From: Clostridia bacterium | Lineage (GTDB): Bacteria > Bacillota > Clostridia > CAKSNL01 > HGM11501 | DNA: 21,534 nucleotides | NCBI GenBank assembly: GCA_900766735.1 | Contig: CAAFWO010000043.1 | Span: 1-21,534, forward strand | Direction of reading: 5' to 3' | Part shown: positions 1 to 8,494 of the stretch, in pieces | Layout: each line of letters starts with the position of its first letter | Numbering within the stretch: the stretch's first letter is position 1 | Notes under the pieces: model-generated | Databases searched by the model: none | Told to the model about the DNA's origin: nothing | What the model saw: only the letters and a program-made list of their open reading frames with translations | Position numbers and translations under genes: made by a program

Positions 1-127
1 AAAATCCGTGCTATATTATAATTAAGGCAGGAAAGCCTAAACTCGGCTTCCTGCCCACTAAAAACCGATATTTTATCATAGAAAAATCTAATTTACAGAA
101 AAAACTTCACACGCCCATTGCGGCGTT

Positions 128-165
128 AAAAAAGCTCACAATCCGTCAGGATTCTTCGCTTTTTT
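128..165. repeat. Imperfect palindrome with A-tract and T-tract ends
   Basis: The arms AAAAAAGC (128-135) and GCTTTTTT (158-165) enclose a second pair, AATCC (140-144) and GGATT (149-153), around a GTCA loop. It could act as a bidirectional terminator-like hairpin, or be the core of a small intergenic repeat roughly 105-230. The internal loop makes it a weak terminator. It lies outside any gene. Confidence 0.45.
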
Positions 166-355
166 GCCTTGTACTTCATCAAAAAATCTTGCTTTTATGA
201 TGCCTACGGCAGTTTTACACATTACTTTTTACGTAAAACCGATACTTTCTTATCACGGGCCGGCTAAAAGCGCTCCTTTTACTCTGATGCAAAAACCGAA
301 AAAGCAGTTTTAAGCTGTTATTGTAAGGTACAAATGTGTAGATAAAATAGTTTTT

Positions 356-411
356 GCCTCCATCTGACGAGGGAGGTGGCAAAATCGAAGATTTTGACGG
401 AGTGAGAGAAT
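356..411 (+). repeat. Decayed palindromic intergenic repeat (gut-Clostridia type)
   Basis: A CCTCC (357-361)/GGAGG (372-376) stem is followed by a second perfect hairpin with arms CAAAATC (380-386) and GATTTTG (390-396) and a GAA loop, then ACGGAGTGAGAGA. This two-stem plan, a CTCC/GGAGG stem and then a variable palindrome ending in GACGGAG, resembles a repeat I recognise from intergenic regions of many gut Clostridia. The family assignment is from memory and is not proven here. The upstream arm is imperfect, so this copy looks decayed. Confidence 0.5.
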
Positions 412-413
412 GT

Positions 414-448
414 AAGGAGCCTATTAACTTGTGTAAGCGCTCCTTTTA
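414..448 (+). terminator. Weak terminator-like hairpin 3' of the AraC gene
   Basis: AAGGAGC (414-420) and GCTCCTT (439-445) form a 7-bp stem with an 18-base loop, followed by a short T-run on the + strand. The long loop and short T-run make it weak. On the - strand, where the AraC gene is read, no T-run follows. Its 3' arm is part of the 14-bp direct repeat shared with 268-281. Confidence 0.3.
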
Positions 449-451
449 TCT

Positions 452-1375
452 TTACAGAAAATCCTCCTGCATTCGTTTTTTGAAGTTTTCAGACTTTATG
501 CGGTTCTGCATTCTGTAGCGCAGAGGTGAAATCCCGTTTTGCTGTTTGAAGACGGAGGAAAAATAATTAGAGTCGTTAAAGCCGCAGTCGTAGGCTATCT
601 GGCATATGGAAACATCGGTGTGCGCAAGCTTTCGCTGTGCTTCCTTGATTCTGATGATGGTTAAATACTCCTTAAATCCGAATCCTGTGATGTTTTTAAA
701 AAGCCTCGAAAAATAGCTTGTGGAAAGGGAAGCCATCTCCGCCATCTGTTCAAGCGTCAGCGGCTCCTGAAAGTGATTTGTTATGTACTGGGTGACGTTT
801 TCTATCGGTATGTTTCCTTTTTCCGAGGAATCGGGAACATCAGTTATGGGGTTTCTTAAAATCAGTGTGTAAAGCTCGGTTAAGCACCCGTAGATCGCGA
901 GGCGCGAATATTCGTCCGCCAGTTTATATTCTGAGTCTATCTTTGTGAATATTTTCGTAATTGCCTTTCTGTTTTCCGGCGTCGGACGGTAGATGTTGTT
1001 TTTAAATAGCTCATGAACCGGAATGGAGAGTGACGGCGGAATGTAGTTCTTTGAAAAGTTTATGACATACCGCACAGTCGGAATATCGTCGTAGAGCGTT
1101 TTGTGGATCGAACGCTTGGGAATGAGCACAAGATCGCCTGCGTTGACATCGTAGATTCTGTTCTCAATGAAGTAACGGCACTGTCCCTCCAAAAGAAAAT
1201 ATATCTCATACATATTGTGGTAGTGACCGCTTGAAAGCGTATATGTGCCGCTTCTTTTCGTTCTGTCGAAAAAGAGCTTGCTGAAATTTGCCATCTGTGG
1301 GTTCATCGGCAAATTGTCCGCAACTTTATCCTCGATGATCGTAAAAGGATCAAAATTTGGGGTGTTTTTTTTCAT
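452..1375 (-). CDS. AraC-family transcriptional regulator, cupin N-domain
   Basis: This 307-residue protein has a cupin-like sensory N-domain (about residues 40-120, with HYHNMYEIYFLLEG and DLVLIPKRSIHK) and a C-terminal pair of AraC helix-turn-helix motifs (about 195-295). The second carries the family signature IAYDCGFNDSNYFSSVFKQQNGISPLRYR. It starts at an ATG with AGAGGTGA a few bases upstream. It is divergent from uxaB with a 141-base gap, so the likely role is sensing a hexuronate or related sugar and activating the uxaBAC genes. The family is sure from the motifs; ligand and target are inferred from position only. Related proteins control many different sugar operons. Confidence 0.92.
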   Translation of the reverse strand: MKKNTPNFDPFTIIEDKVADNLPMNPQMANFSKLFFDRTKRSGTYTLSSGHYHNMYEIYFLLEGQCRYFIENRIYDVNAGDLVLIPKRSIHKTLYDDIPTVRYVINFSKNYIPPSLSIPVHELFKNNIYRPTPENRKAITKIFTKIDSEYKLADEYSRLAIYGCLTELYTLILRNPITDVPDSSEKGNIPIENVTQYITNHFQEPLTLEQMAEMASLSTSYFSRLFKNITGFGFKEYLTIIRIKEAQRKLAHTDVSICQIAYDCGFNDSNYFSSVFKQQNGISPLRYRMQNRIKSENFKKRMQEDFL

Positions 1376-1396
1376 GGAAGGTCACCTCTTGATATG

Positions 1397-1425
1397 ATTA
1401 TACATTCAGATGATAAAAAAATCAA
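1397..1425 (-). promoter_or_regulatory. Promoter of the AraC-family gene
   Basis: Read on the - strand, TTGATT (complement of 1420-1425) is followed by 17 bp and TATAAT (complement of 1397-1402). Transcription would start about 12-15 bases upstream of the ribosome site AGAGGTGA. The match to a sigma-A promoter is good. Confidence 0.65.
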
Positions 1426-1479
1426 GAAAAATAACAAAAAAACAGCATAAACTTTAAGGAAAAACTCAATAAAAAGTTG

Positions 1480-1510
1480 TATTATATAGGGGAGGATAAA
1501 AAAGGAGGAC
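1480..1510 (+). promoter_or_regulatory. uxaB -10 candidate and ribosome site
   Basis: TATTAT at 1480-1485 is the only plausible -10 upstream of uxaB, and no convincing -35 lies 16-18 bp before it. That would suit a promoter needing an activator such as the divergent AraC protein. Two Shine-Dalgarno-like stretches follow, GGGGAGG near 1489-1495 and AAAGGAGG near 1501-1508. The second is well placed for the ATG at 1517. Confidence 0.4.
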
Positions 1511-1516
1511 TTTATT

Positions 1517-2803
1517 ATGTTCGGAAAAGAAAAACAGAGAAGAACGGAACGCGTTATCCAGTTTGGCGAAGGCGGATTTTTGCGCGGCTTTTGCGACTGG
1601 ATGCTCCAGATAGTAAATGAGAAGACGGATTTTGACGGCGATGTCGTGATCGTTCAGCCACTTGAGAAGGGTATGTGCGAAAAGCTCGAAGCACAGGACT
1701 GTATGTACACTCACGTTATCCGCGGAGTTGAGGGCGTTGAGAAAAAGATTATCGACGTCGTTTCGCGCTGTGTGAACCCTTACAGCGAGTTTGACGAATA
1801 TCTTGCCCTTGCGGAAAATCCCGATTTCCGATTCGTTATTTCCAACACGACCGAGGCCGGAATCGCATATTCCGAGGGCGACAGGATAACGGACAGGCCG
1901 GCAAAGTCGTTCCCGGCGAAGGTGACACAGCTTTTGAAAAGAAGGTTTGACCTTTCACTTCCGGGATTTATTTTCCTTCCGTGCGAGCTTATCGAAAAGA
2001 ACGGCACAAACCTTAAAAACATCGTCCTCCGCTATGCGAAGGAGTGGAATCTGAGCGAAGATTTCTGTCGCTATGTTGAAGAGGAGAACACCTTCTGCAA
2101 CACCTTGGTGGACAGAATAAACACCGGTTTTCCCAAGGGCGAGGATCTTGAGCTCGGCTATAAGGACGAGATGTTAAACACATCGGAATTTTTCCACCTA
2201 TGGGTCATCGAAGGGCCGCGCGACAAGGTTATGGAGATACCCTTTGACAAAACTGATCTTAACGTCATCGTGACGGACGATATGACGATGTATCGGACAA
2301 GAAAGGTCAGGATATTAAACGGCGCACACACATCGATGATTCCCTATGCGCTCCTTTCGGGCATCGAAACCGTCGGCGACTGCATGAATGACGAGAAGAT
2401 GTCATCATTCGTTAAAAGGTGCGTTTACGACGAAATCATACCGACTCTCGATCTGCCGAAAGAGGAGCTTTTAAGCTATGCCGACTCCGTGTTTGAGCGC
2501 TTTAAGAACCCCTATATCAAGCACTATTGCTCGTCGATCGCATTAAACTCCGTCAGTAAGTTCAAGGTAAGGGTTCTGCCGTCGATTTTAGAATATATAA
2601 AAAGAACGGGCAGGATGCCGGAAAACCTTCTTTTCTCATTCGCGAAGCTTTTGGAGTTCTATAAGACCGATATGACGAATGACGACCCGGAGGTTACCCG
2701 GTTTATGAAAGAGAGCACACCCGGGGAGATTTTGAAAAACGAAAAGCTTTGGGGCGAGGATTTAAGTTTCCTTGTTCCGGAAGTTACGAAAAACCTTAAA
2801 TAA
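1517..2803 (+). CDS. uxaB: Tagaturonate reductase (altronate oxidoreductase)
   Basis: This is a 428-residue NAD-dependent enzyme of the long-chain mannitol dehydrogenase family, expected to reduce D-tagaturonate to D-altronate in the cytoplasm. An N-terminal Rossmann segment begins with VIQFGEGGFLRGF, and the family's catalytic signature RKVRILNGAHT sits near residues 262-272, with Lys263 as the expected catalytic lysine. The start is the ATG after AAAGGAGG. uxaA follows 11 bases after the stop and then uxaC, which fixes the substrate: fructuronate reductase (UxuB) is the nearest alternative, but altronate dehydratase next door favours UxaB. Length is slightly below the Escherichia coli protein and normal for Firmicutes. 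Confidence 0.88.
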   Translation: MFGKEKQRRTERVIQFGEGGFLRGFCDWMLQIVNEKTDFDGDVVIVQPLEKGMCEKLEAQDCMYTHVIRGVEGVEKKIIDVVSRCVNPYSEFDEYLALAENPDFRFVISNTTEAGIAYSEGDRITDRPAKSFPAKVTQLLKRRFDLSLPGFIFLPCELIEKNGTNLKNIVLRYAKEWNLSEDFCRYVEEENTFCNTLVDRINTGFPKGEDLELGYKDEMLNTSEFFHLWVIEGPRDKVMEIPFDKTDLNVIVTDDMTMYRTRKVRILNGAHTSMIPYALLSGIETVGDCMNDEKMSSFVKRCVYDEIIPTLDLPKEELLSYADSVFERFKNPYIKHYCSSIALNSVSKFKVRVLPSILEYIKRTGRMPENLLFSFAKLLEFYKTDMTNDDPEVTRFMKESTPGEILKNEKLWGEDLSFLVPEVTKNLK

Positions 2804-2814
2804 GGGGAAATTTT

Positions 2815-4182
2815 ATGAAGATAAACAGTCTTGACAATGTTTATATAAACCTTTCAGACGGGCACAAATATGCCGACAGGGACATTAAAAAGGGCGAGAA
2901 TATTATAAAATACGGGTGTAGCATCGGCCATGCAACAACAGATATTAAAAAGGGCGAGCATGTGCACACGCACAACTTAAAAACAAACCTTTCGGGTAAG
3001 ATAAGCTATAGCTACGAGCCGCACTTTTATGAGCTTCCGAAATATGAAAAAAGAACATTTAAGGGCTATATCCGCCGCGACGGGTCTGTCGGCATCAGGA
3101 ACGACATATTCATTGTAAACACCGTCGGGTGCGTTAATAAGACGGCGGAAAGAATCGCCGCGGCGACCGGAGCGTTCGCGTTCCCTCATCCATTCGGCTG
3201 TTCACAGCTGGGCGGCGACCAGGAGGTAACGCAGAAAATATTAAGAGGGCTCATTTTTCATCCGAATGCGGCCGGCGTTCTGGTTCTCGGCCTCGGGTGC
3301 GAAAACAATAACTTAGGCGAGATGAAAAAAGTCATGGGGGATTTTGACCCCGAGCGCGTGAGATTCCTGAATTGTCAGGATGTGACGGACGATGTGGCAG
3401 AGGGCATAAGATTGGTCAACGAGCTCAAGGCATACCGCGACACGTTTGAAAGAACTGACGTTGACATATCGAAGCTTAAGATCGGCTTAAAGTGCGGAGG
3501 AAGCGACGGGCTTTCCGGTATCACCGCAAATCCGTTGGTCGGCAGAGTGTCCGACGCTGTTATATCAATGGGCGGCGCGGCTGTTCTTACCGAGGTGCCG
3601 GAGATGTTCGGCGCGGAGCACCTTTTGATGCAGAGAGCCGAGAATGAAGAGGTTTTTAATAAGACGGTCAGTCTCATCAACGATTTTAAGGACTATTTCA
3701 TAAAGCACGGCCAGGTCGTCTATGAAAATCCGTCGCCCGGGAACAAGGCCGGCGGAATCACGACGCTTGAAGAAAAATCGCTAGGGTGCGTGGAAAAAGG
3801 CGGCCATGCGAAGGTGGTCGATGTGCTTAATTACGGCGACACGGTGAAGAAAAACGGTCTTTCACTTTTGAACGGTCCGGGAAACGATATGGTCGCGATA
3901 ACGAATCTGACGGCCGCCGGAGTGCATATGATACTTTTCACGACAGGAAGGGGAACGCCGCTCGGCGCTCCTGTTCCGACGATAAAAATATCGACAAATA
4001 CGGGGCTTTATGAAAGAAAGCCCGGTTGGATCGATTTTGACGCAGGAAGGATCGTGAAAGGCTGTGACGTGACGGAGGAGCTTATCAACCTTTTAGTCGA
4101 TACCGCGTCCGGCAAGGAAACGAAAAACGAAATATCGGGCTACAGAGAAATTTCAATATTTAAGGACGGTGTTACATTATGA
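2815..4182 (+). CDS. uxaA: Altronate dehydratase
   Basis: This 455-residue protein is expected to dehydrate D-altronate to 2-keto-3-deoxy-D-gluconate. Residues about 1-75 form the SAF domain (DIKKGENIIKYGCSIGHATTDIKKGEHVHTHNL), and the rest is the UxaA/GarD catalytic region, with conserved stretches such as GYIRRDGSVGIRND, FPHPFGCSQLGGD, LGLGCENNN and LKCGGSDGLSGITANP. The cysteines and acidic residues there fit the family's metal-dependent active site. It is a little shorter than the enterobacterial enzyme, but both domains are present in one chain. The gene lies between uxaB and uxaC, and its last codons overlap the uxaC start (ATGA), so the two are probably translationally coupled. Confidence 0.92.
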   Translation: MKINSLDNVYINLSDGHKYADRDIKKGENIIKYGCSIGHATTDIKKGEHVHTHNLKTNLSGKISYSYEPHFYELPKYEKRTFKGYIRRDGSVGIRNDIFIVNTVGCVNKTAERIAAATGAFAFPHPFGCSQLGGDQEVTQKILRGLIFHPNAAGVLVLGLGCENNNLGEMKKVMGDFDPERVRFLNCQDVTDDVAEGIRLVNELKAYRDTFERTDVDISKLKIGLKCGGSDGLSGITANPLVGRVSDAVISMGGAAVLTEVPEMFGAEHLLMQRAENEEVFNKTVSLINDFKDYFIKHGQVVYENPSPGNKAGGITTLEEKSLGCVEKGGHAKVVDVLNYGDTVKKNGLSLLNGPGNDMVAITNLTAAGVHMILFTTGRGTPLGAPVPTIKISTNTGLYERKPGWIDFDAGRIVKGCDVTEELINLLVDTASGKETKNEISGYREISIFKDGVTL

Positions 4183-5537
4183 GTTTTATTAATGAAAAAT
4201 TTATGCTGAAAAACAAGACTGCCGAGAAGATCTATGAAAAAATTAAAGACCTTCCGATCATCGACTACCATTGCCATCTGGATCCCAAGATGATTGCGGA
4301 GGATTACCGCTTCAAGAGCGCATATGACGTTTTTCTGGGCGGCGACCACTATAAGTGGAGACAGATGCGCTCCAACGGGATTCCGGAGGAATACATAACC
4401 GGAGCCGCGGACGATTTTGAAAAGTGGAAAAAATGGGCCGAGACGATGCCTCTTTTAATCGGGAATCCGTTATATCACTGGACGCACCTTGAGCTTAAGC
4501 GATATTTTGATGTTGACGAGACATTAAGACCCGAAACCGCAAAGGAGATATGGGACGAGTGCAACAAAAAGCTCGGCGAAAAGGATTTTTCGGCAAAGGG
4601 GCTCATCGAAAGATCAAATGTCGAGGTCATCTGCACGACGGATGACCCGAAGGATGATCTTTGCTATCACAAGGAGCTTTCGGGATTTTCGACGAAGGTG
4701 CTTCCGACTTTCAGACCCGACAAGCTCGTCGAGATCGAAAGAGAGACGTTCGTGCCCTATGTTAACGAGGTCGGCATAAAGGATTTTGGCGGGGTGCTTT
4801 CGTTCCTCACAGAAAGGATCGAATATTTCCACTCGGTCGGCTGTCGCCTATCCGATCACGCGCTTGATACCGTGCCCTACTCAACGTCCGACGCGCGAAA
4901 GGCGTTTGATAAGCGTATGGCAGGAGGAGCTTTGACTTCCGACGAGGCGGACGGTTACAGGACGGCGCTCATTGCCCACTGCGCAAGGGAATATGAAAAG
5001 CGCGGATGGACGATGCAGTTTCACATCGGCGCGATGAGAAACAACAATAAAAAAATGTACCGCGCGCTCGGGGCAGACACGGGATTTGACTCCGTTAACG
5101 ATGTGCTGATCGCCGAAAAGCTTTCGGCTCTGCTTTCCAAGATCGAGACGGATTGCTCGCTTCCCAAAACAATTTTATATAATTTGAATCCTAAAGACAA
5201 TTACGTACTCGGCACGATGATCGGAAACTTCCAGTCGGAGACTGTGCCCGGCAAGCTCCAGTTCGGCTCGGGCTGGTGGTTCAACGATAACTATGACGGA
5301 ATGGTCGCGCAGATGAAGGCGCTTGCCAACCTCGGCCTTTTCGGAAGGTTCGTCGGCATGCTGACGGACAGCAGAAGCTTTTTGTCCTACACGAGACACG
5401 AGTATTTCAGAAGGATATTGTCTTCGCTCATCGGCGAGTGGGTCGAGGGCGGAGAATACCCGGACGACGAGAAGGCGATTTTCGACATAGCGGCAAAAAT
5501 ATCATATTATAACGCGAAAGAATATTTCAGATTTTAA
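4179..5537 (+). CDS. uxaC: Glucuronate/galacturonate isomerase
   Basis: This 452-residue protein of the amidohydrolase-like uronate isomerase family should convert D-galacturonate to D-tagaturonate, and D-glucuronate to D-fructuronate. The N-terminal metal-site motif IIDYHCHLDP (His31 and His33) and later blocks such as TMQFHIGAMRNNN, FQSETVPGKLQFGSGWWFND and GMLTDSRSFLSYTRHEYFRR are characteristic. It starts at the ATG overlapping the uxaA stop codon. Together uxaC, uxaB and uxaA give a complete route from galacturonate to 2-keto-3-deoxygluconate. The kinase and aldolase that finish the pathway, and any transporter or pectin lyase, are not in this window. A clear terminator follows. Confidence 0.95.
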   Translation: MSFINEKFMLKNKTAEKIYEKIKDLPIIDYHCHLDPKMIAEDYRFKSAYDVFLGGDHYKWRQMRSNGIPEEYITGAADDFEKWKKWAETMPLLIGNPLYHWTHLELKRYFDVDETLRPETAKEIWDECNKKLGEKDFSAKGLIERSNVEVICTTDDPKDDLCYHKELSGFSTKVLPTFRPDKLVEIERETFVPYVNEVGIKDFGGVLSFLTERIEYFHSVGCRLSDHALDTVPYSTSDARKAFDKRMAGGALTSDEADGYRTALIAHCAREYEKRGWTMQFHIGAMRNNNKKMYRALGADTGFDSVNDVLIAEKLSALLSKIETDCSLPKTILYNLNPKDNYVLGTMIGNFQSETVPGKLQFGSGWWFNDNYDGMVAQMKALANLGLFGRFVGMLTDSRSFLSYTRHEYFRRILSSLIGEWVEGGEYPDDEKAIFDIAAKISYYNAKEYFRF

Positions 5538-5544
5538 TTTTTGA

Positions 5545-5570
5545 AAAGAACGGCGAAAGCCGTTTTTTTC
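5545..5570 (+). terminator. Intrinsic terminator of uxaBAC
   Basis: AACGGC (5549-5554), a GAAA tetraloop, GCCGTT (5559-5564) and a run of seven T form a compact, stable terminator 11 bases after the uxaC stop. Confidence 0.9.
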
Positions 5571-5599
5571 TTGCAGTAAAACCGTTTTTGTGGTATACT
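5571..5599 (+). promoter_or_regulatory. Extended -10 promoter for the DUF1294-polA operon
   Basis: TTGCAG (5571-5576), 17 bp, then TGG-TATACT with the -10 at 5594-5599. It begins directly after the uxaC terminator and is followed by the ribosome site AAGGGGG and the ATG at 5619. The spacing is ideal and the extended TGn motif is present. Confidence 0.85.
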
Positions 5600-5618
5600 T
5601 AATTAAGGGGGAATAAAA

Positions 5619-5879
5619 ATGGTTTATATTTGGGTTTGGAATATATTTGTTTTTCTGCTTTACGGATATGACAAGCTGGCGGCCGCGAAAAAGAAAAGGA
5701 GAGTGCCGGAGGTCTGCCTTCTTCTGTCGTCCGTCACAGCGGGCGGGATCGGCGCGCTTTCGGCGATGGTGATATTCAGGCATAAAACGAGAAAAACACT
5801 TTTCAGAGTAACCGTGCCCGTCTCGCTGATCATAACGGAGATCGTCGTTCTGATCTTTGATAAGCACATGATAGTCTGA
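5619..5879 (+). CDS. DUF1294 family small membrane protein
   Basis: This is an 86-residue hydrophobic protein. Conserved DUF1294 features are visible: YGYDKLAAAKKKRRVPE near residues 15-32, a glycine-rich turn TAGGIGALSAM, then RHKTRKTLFR near 54-63. Hydrophobic stretches at about 3-16, 33-52 and 64-81 are probable membrane segments. The function of the family is unknown. AAGGGGG lies 7 bases before the ATG. It is the first gene after its own promoter, with polA 20 bases downstream, so the two are probably co-transcribed. Confidence 0.85.
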   Translation: MVYIWVWNIFVFLLYGYDKLAAAKKKRRVPEVCLLLSSVTAGGIGALSAMVIFRHKTRKTLFRVTVPVSLIITEIVVLIFDKHMIV

Positions 5880-5899
5880 TTAAAAGGAGTGATGAGCGC

Positions 5900-8494
5900 T
5901 TGAAAAAGTTTTTTATAGTTGACGGAAACAGCATTATGAACCGTGCGTTTTACGGGATCAGACTGCTCACGAATAAAGAGGGGCTCTATACCAACGCGGT
6001 ATACGGCTTTCTTAATATATTTTTTAAAAATTTTGACGCGATCGCGCCGGACTATGCCGCCGTCGCTTTCGATTTAAAAGAGCCGACCTTCAGGCACAAA
6101 CAGTATGAGCTTTACAAGGCACAGAGAAAAAAGATGCCCGAGGAGCTTTCGGTGCAGATGCCGGTGATAAAAGAGATTCTTCGTGCAATGAACATCCCTG
6201 TGTTGGAGCTTCCCGGATACGAGGCGGACGATATAATAGGCACAGTCTCGTCGCGCTGTGAGAAAGAGGACATCGAGTGCGATATTTTAACCGGGGATAA
6301 GGACGACTTACAGTTGGCGTCCGACCGTGTGAAGATCTATCTCACTGTGACGGCCAAGGGCGTGACGGAGACGAACGTTTTTGACTCTGCGGCAGTCATG
6401 GAAAAATACGGCGTCACCCCCGAAGAATTTATCGACGTTAAGGCGCTGATGGGCGACGCGTCGGACAATATTCCCGGCGTTCCCGGAATCGGAGAAAAGA
6501 CGGCGTTCTCCCTCATCGGCGAGTATAAGAGCCTTGACAAGGTCTATGAAAATTTAGAGTCGGCTCACCTCGGCCCGGCGGCAAAGAAAAAGCTTTTGGA
6601 GGGCAGGGAGCTTGCATATCTGAGCCAGTCGCTCGCGACGATCGACAGAAATAGCCCGGTCGGTGAGAGCATCGCCGACTGTGAGGTCAAAGAGTGGGAC
6701 TCAGACAAATTATCCGGGCTTTTTACAAAGCTTGAATTTAAGAGCTTTTTGGGCAGATTAAATAAAAAGGAGACCGAGGGTGAACCCGCGGCTTTGGTAA
6801 CCGACCCAGGCGAGATAAAAAAGCTCATCTCAAAAGAAGAGACGTTTTATTACTATTTTTACAAGGAAAAAGAGGGGCACTATATCGCCGCGGCGTTTTT
6901 ATCGGGCGATAAAGCGTATTTTACCCACCTCGGAGCGGAGAATTTCAAAGAGGTTTTGGAAAATCCCTCGGTCAAAAAAATATCGCACGGCATTAAAGAC
7001 GATATTGTCATGCTTAATAAAATGGGTATAGGGTATGAAAACTATGCCTTTGACACATCGCTCGGCGCCTATGTCTTAGACCCGACCATGGCGGACTACG
7101 GCATTTCGCGCATCGCCTTTCACTACCTTGAAAAAGAGGTCTCGGACGGGTCGGAATATAAAAAGGGCGACAGTATTTTGACCGACCCCGACGCCGCTAA
7201 AAAAGCAGGCGAGCTGATAAGAGCGGTGTATGAGCTTTATGGTGTTCTTTCAAAAGACATTAAGGAGCATGAACAGGAGCACCTTATGGCGGACATTGAG
7301 CTTCCGCTTTTAAGGGTTTTGGCTTCGATGCAGATAGAAGGCTTTTTCGTGGACACTGAAAAGCTCAAAAAATACGGCGAGGATCTTGACATCAGGATAA
7401 ATTCGCTGAAGGATTCGATAACGTTTATGGCCGGGGAGGATTTTAACATAAATTCGCCCAAGCAGCTCGGCACGGTTTTGTTTGAGCATATGGGAATCCC
7501 GGCCGTCAAGAAGACAAAGAGCGGCTATTCGACGGACTCGGATGTTTTGAGCGCGCTTTCCGGGAGATACCCGATAGTGGACGCGGTGACAGAGTACCGC
7601 CGCCTCACCAAGCTTAAGGGAACATATGCGGACGGCATGCTACCTTTAGTCGGGGCGGACGGGAAGATTCACTCCACATTCAACCAGACGGTGACGGCCA
7701 CGGGGCGTATAAGCTCTAACGATCCGAACCTTCAGAACATTCCGGTGAGAACCGAGGAGGGCAGAGAGATCAGAAAAATGTTCACCGCCGAAAAGGCCGG
7801 CCGCGTGCTTGTGGACGCGGACTATTCGCAGATCGAATTAAGAGTTCTGGCTCATATGTCAAACGATGAAAAAATGATCGGGGCGTTTAATTCGGGCACT
7901 GATATTCACAAAAAGACCGCGTCCGAAGTGTTCGGCGTGCCCGAAGAGGCGGTGACGGACGATATGCGCCGCCGCGCTAAGGCCGTGAACTTCGGCATTG
8001 TCTACGGAATAAGCGATTTCGGGCTCGCGAAAGACATCGGGATCACGAGGAATGAGGCAAAAAGCTATATCGAGGCGTATTTTGCGACATATCCGCGCGT
8101 TAAGGCGTTTTTGGATTCGGTCGTTGCCGAGGCGAAAAAGACTGGATATGTTAAAACCCTCTATAACCGCCGCCGCCCGATACCGGAGCTTTCGTCGTCG
8201 AACTATAACCTCCGCTCGTTCGGCGAGCGCGCCGCGATGAACACGCCCGTTCAGGGCACCGCGGCGGACATTATCAAGATCGCGATGGTGAGGGTGTCCG
8301 ATGCACTTGAAAAAGAGACAACGTCCGCAAAGCTGATACTTCAGGTTCACGATGAGCTTATCGTGTCGTGCGACGAGGGCGAAAAAGAAACTGTCAAAAA
8401 AATTCTTGAAAGGGAAATGGAAGGCGCGGCGAACCTTTCCGTCCGCCTGACGGCGGAGGCAAAGTGCGGCTTCTCGTGGTATGACGCAAAATGA
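5900..8494 (+). CDS. polA: DNA polymerase I
   Basis: This 864-residue polymerase fills gaps and removes RNA primers in replication and repair. The 5' nuclease domain (about 1-285) has VDGNSIMNRAF, GYEADDIIGT, TGDKDD and GDASDNIPGVPGIGEKTA. The middle 3'-5' exonuclease fold (about 295-470) lacks the DxE of motif I (TFYYYFYKEKEG is there) and the YxxxD of motif III, so proofreading is predicted to be lost, as in many Firmicutes PolA. The polymerase domain has motif A DYSQIELRVLAHMS (Asp641), motif B RRAKAVNFGIVYGIS and motif C QVHDELIVS (Asp818). It starts at a TTG giving the usual MKKFFIVDGNS; AAAAGGAG lies about 11 bases upstream, a little far. An out-of-frame ATG at 5892 stops after three codons. 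The stop overlaps coaE (ATGA). Confidence 0.97.
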   Translation: MKKFFIVDGNSIMNRAFYGIRLLTNKEGLYTNAVYGFLNIFFKNFDAIAPDYAAVAFDLKEPTFRHKQYELYKAQRKKMPEELSVQMPVIKEILRAMNIPVLELPGYEADDIIGTVSSRCEKEDIECDILTGDKDDLQLASDRVKIYLTVTAKGVTETNVFDSAAVMEKYGVTPEEFIDVKALMGDASDNIPGVPGIGEKTAFSLIGEYKSLDKVYENLESAHLGPAAKKKLLEGRELAYLSQSLATIDRNSPVGESIADCEVKEWDSDKLSGLFTKLEFKSFLGRLNKKETEGEPAALVTDPGEIKKLISKEETFYYYFYKEKEGHYIAAAFLSGDKAYFTHLGAENFKEVLENPSVKKISHGIKDDIVMLNKMGIGYENYAFDTSLGAYVLDPTMADYGISRIAFHYLEKEVSDGSEYKKGDSILTDPDAAKKAGELIRAVYELYGVLSKDIKEHEQEHLMADIELPLLRVLASMQIEGFFVDTEKLKKYGEDLDIRINSLKDSITFMAGEDFNINSPKQLGTVLFEHMGIPAVKKTKSGYSTDSDVLSALSGRYPIVDAVTEYRRLTKLKGTYADGMLPLVGADGKIHSTFNQTVTATGRISSNDPNLQNIPVRTEEGREIRKMFTAEKAGRVLVDADYSQIELRVLAHMSNDEKMIGAFNSGTDIHKKTASEVFGVPEEAVTDDMRRRAKAVNFGIVYGISDFGLAKDIGITRNEAKSYIEAYFATYPRVKAFLDSVVAEAKKTGYVKTLYNRRRPIPELSSSNYNLRSFGERAAMNTPVQGTAADIIKIAMVRVSDALEKETTSAKLILQVHDELIVSCDEGEKETVKKILEREMEGAANLSVRLTAEAKCGFSWYDAK

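Larger units (their letters stand above)
1..451. other. Non-coding region with degraded repeat elements
   Basis: No credible coding region lies here. Visible items are a TATAAT at 17-22, whose -35 would lie outside the window; a bulged hairpin at 26-55 with arms GGCAGGAAAGCC and GGCTTCCTGCC; a palindromic block around 128-165; a decayed CCTCC/GGAGG repeat at 356-411; and a hairpin at 414-447. Two direct repeats stand out: AAAACCGATA near 61 and again near 235, and the 14-mer AAGCGCTCCTTTTA at 268-281 and 435-448. The pattern suggests stacked insertions of small palindromic elements downstream of the AraC gene. That is inference; the repeats themselves are directly visible. Confidence 0.7.

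Noticed and set aside
432..445. TGTAAGCGCT as a CcpA cre site
   Set aside because: Only the first ten bases match the palindromic cre consensus. It lies downstream of the AraC gene and belongs to a direct repeat.
7859..8350. Long open frame opposite polA (163 codons) and other long antisense frames
   Set aside because: Such frames lie opposite strongly conserved genes, have no ribosome site and give arginine-rich, unrecognisable proteins.
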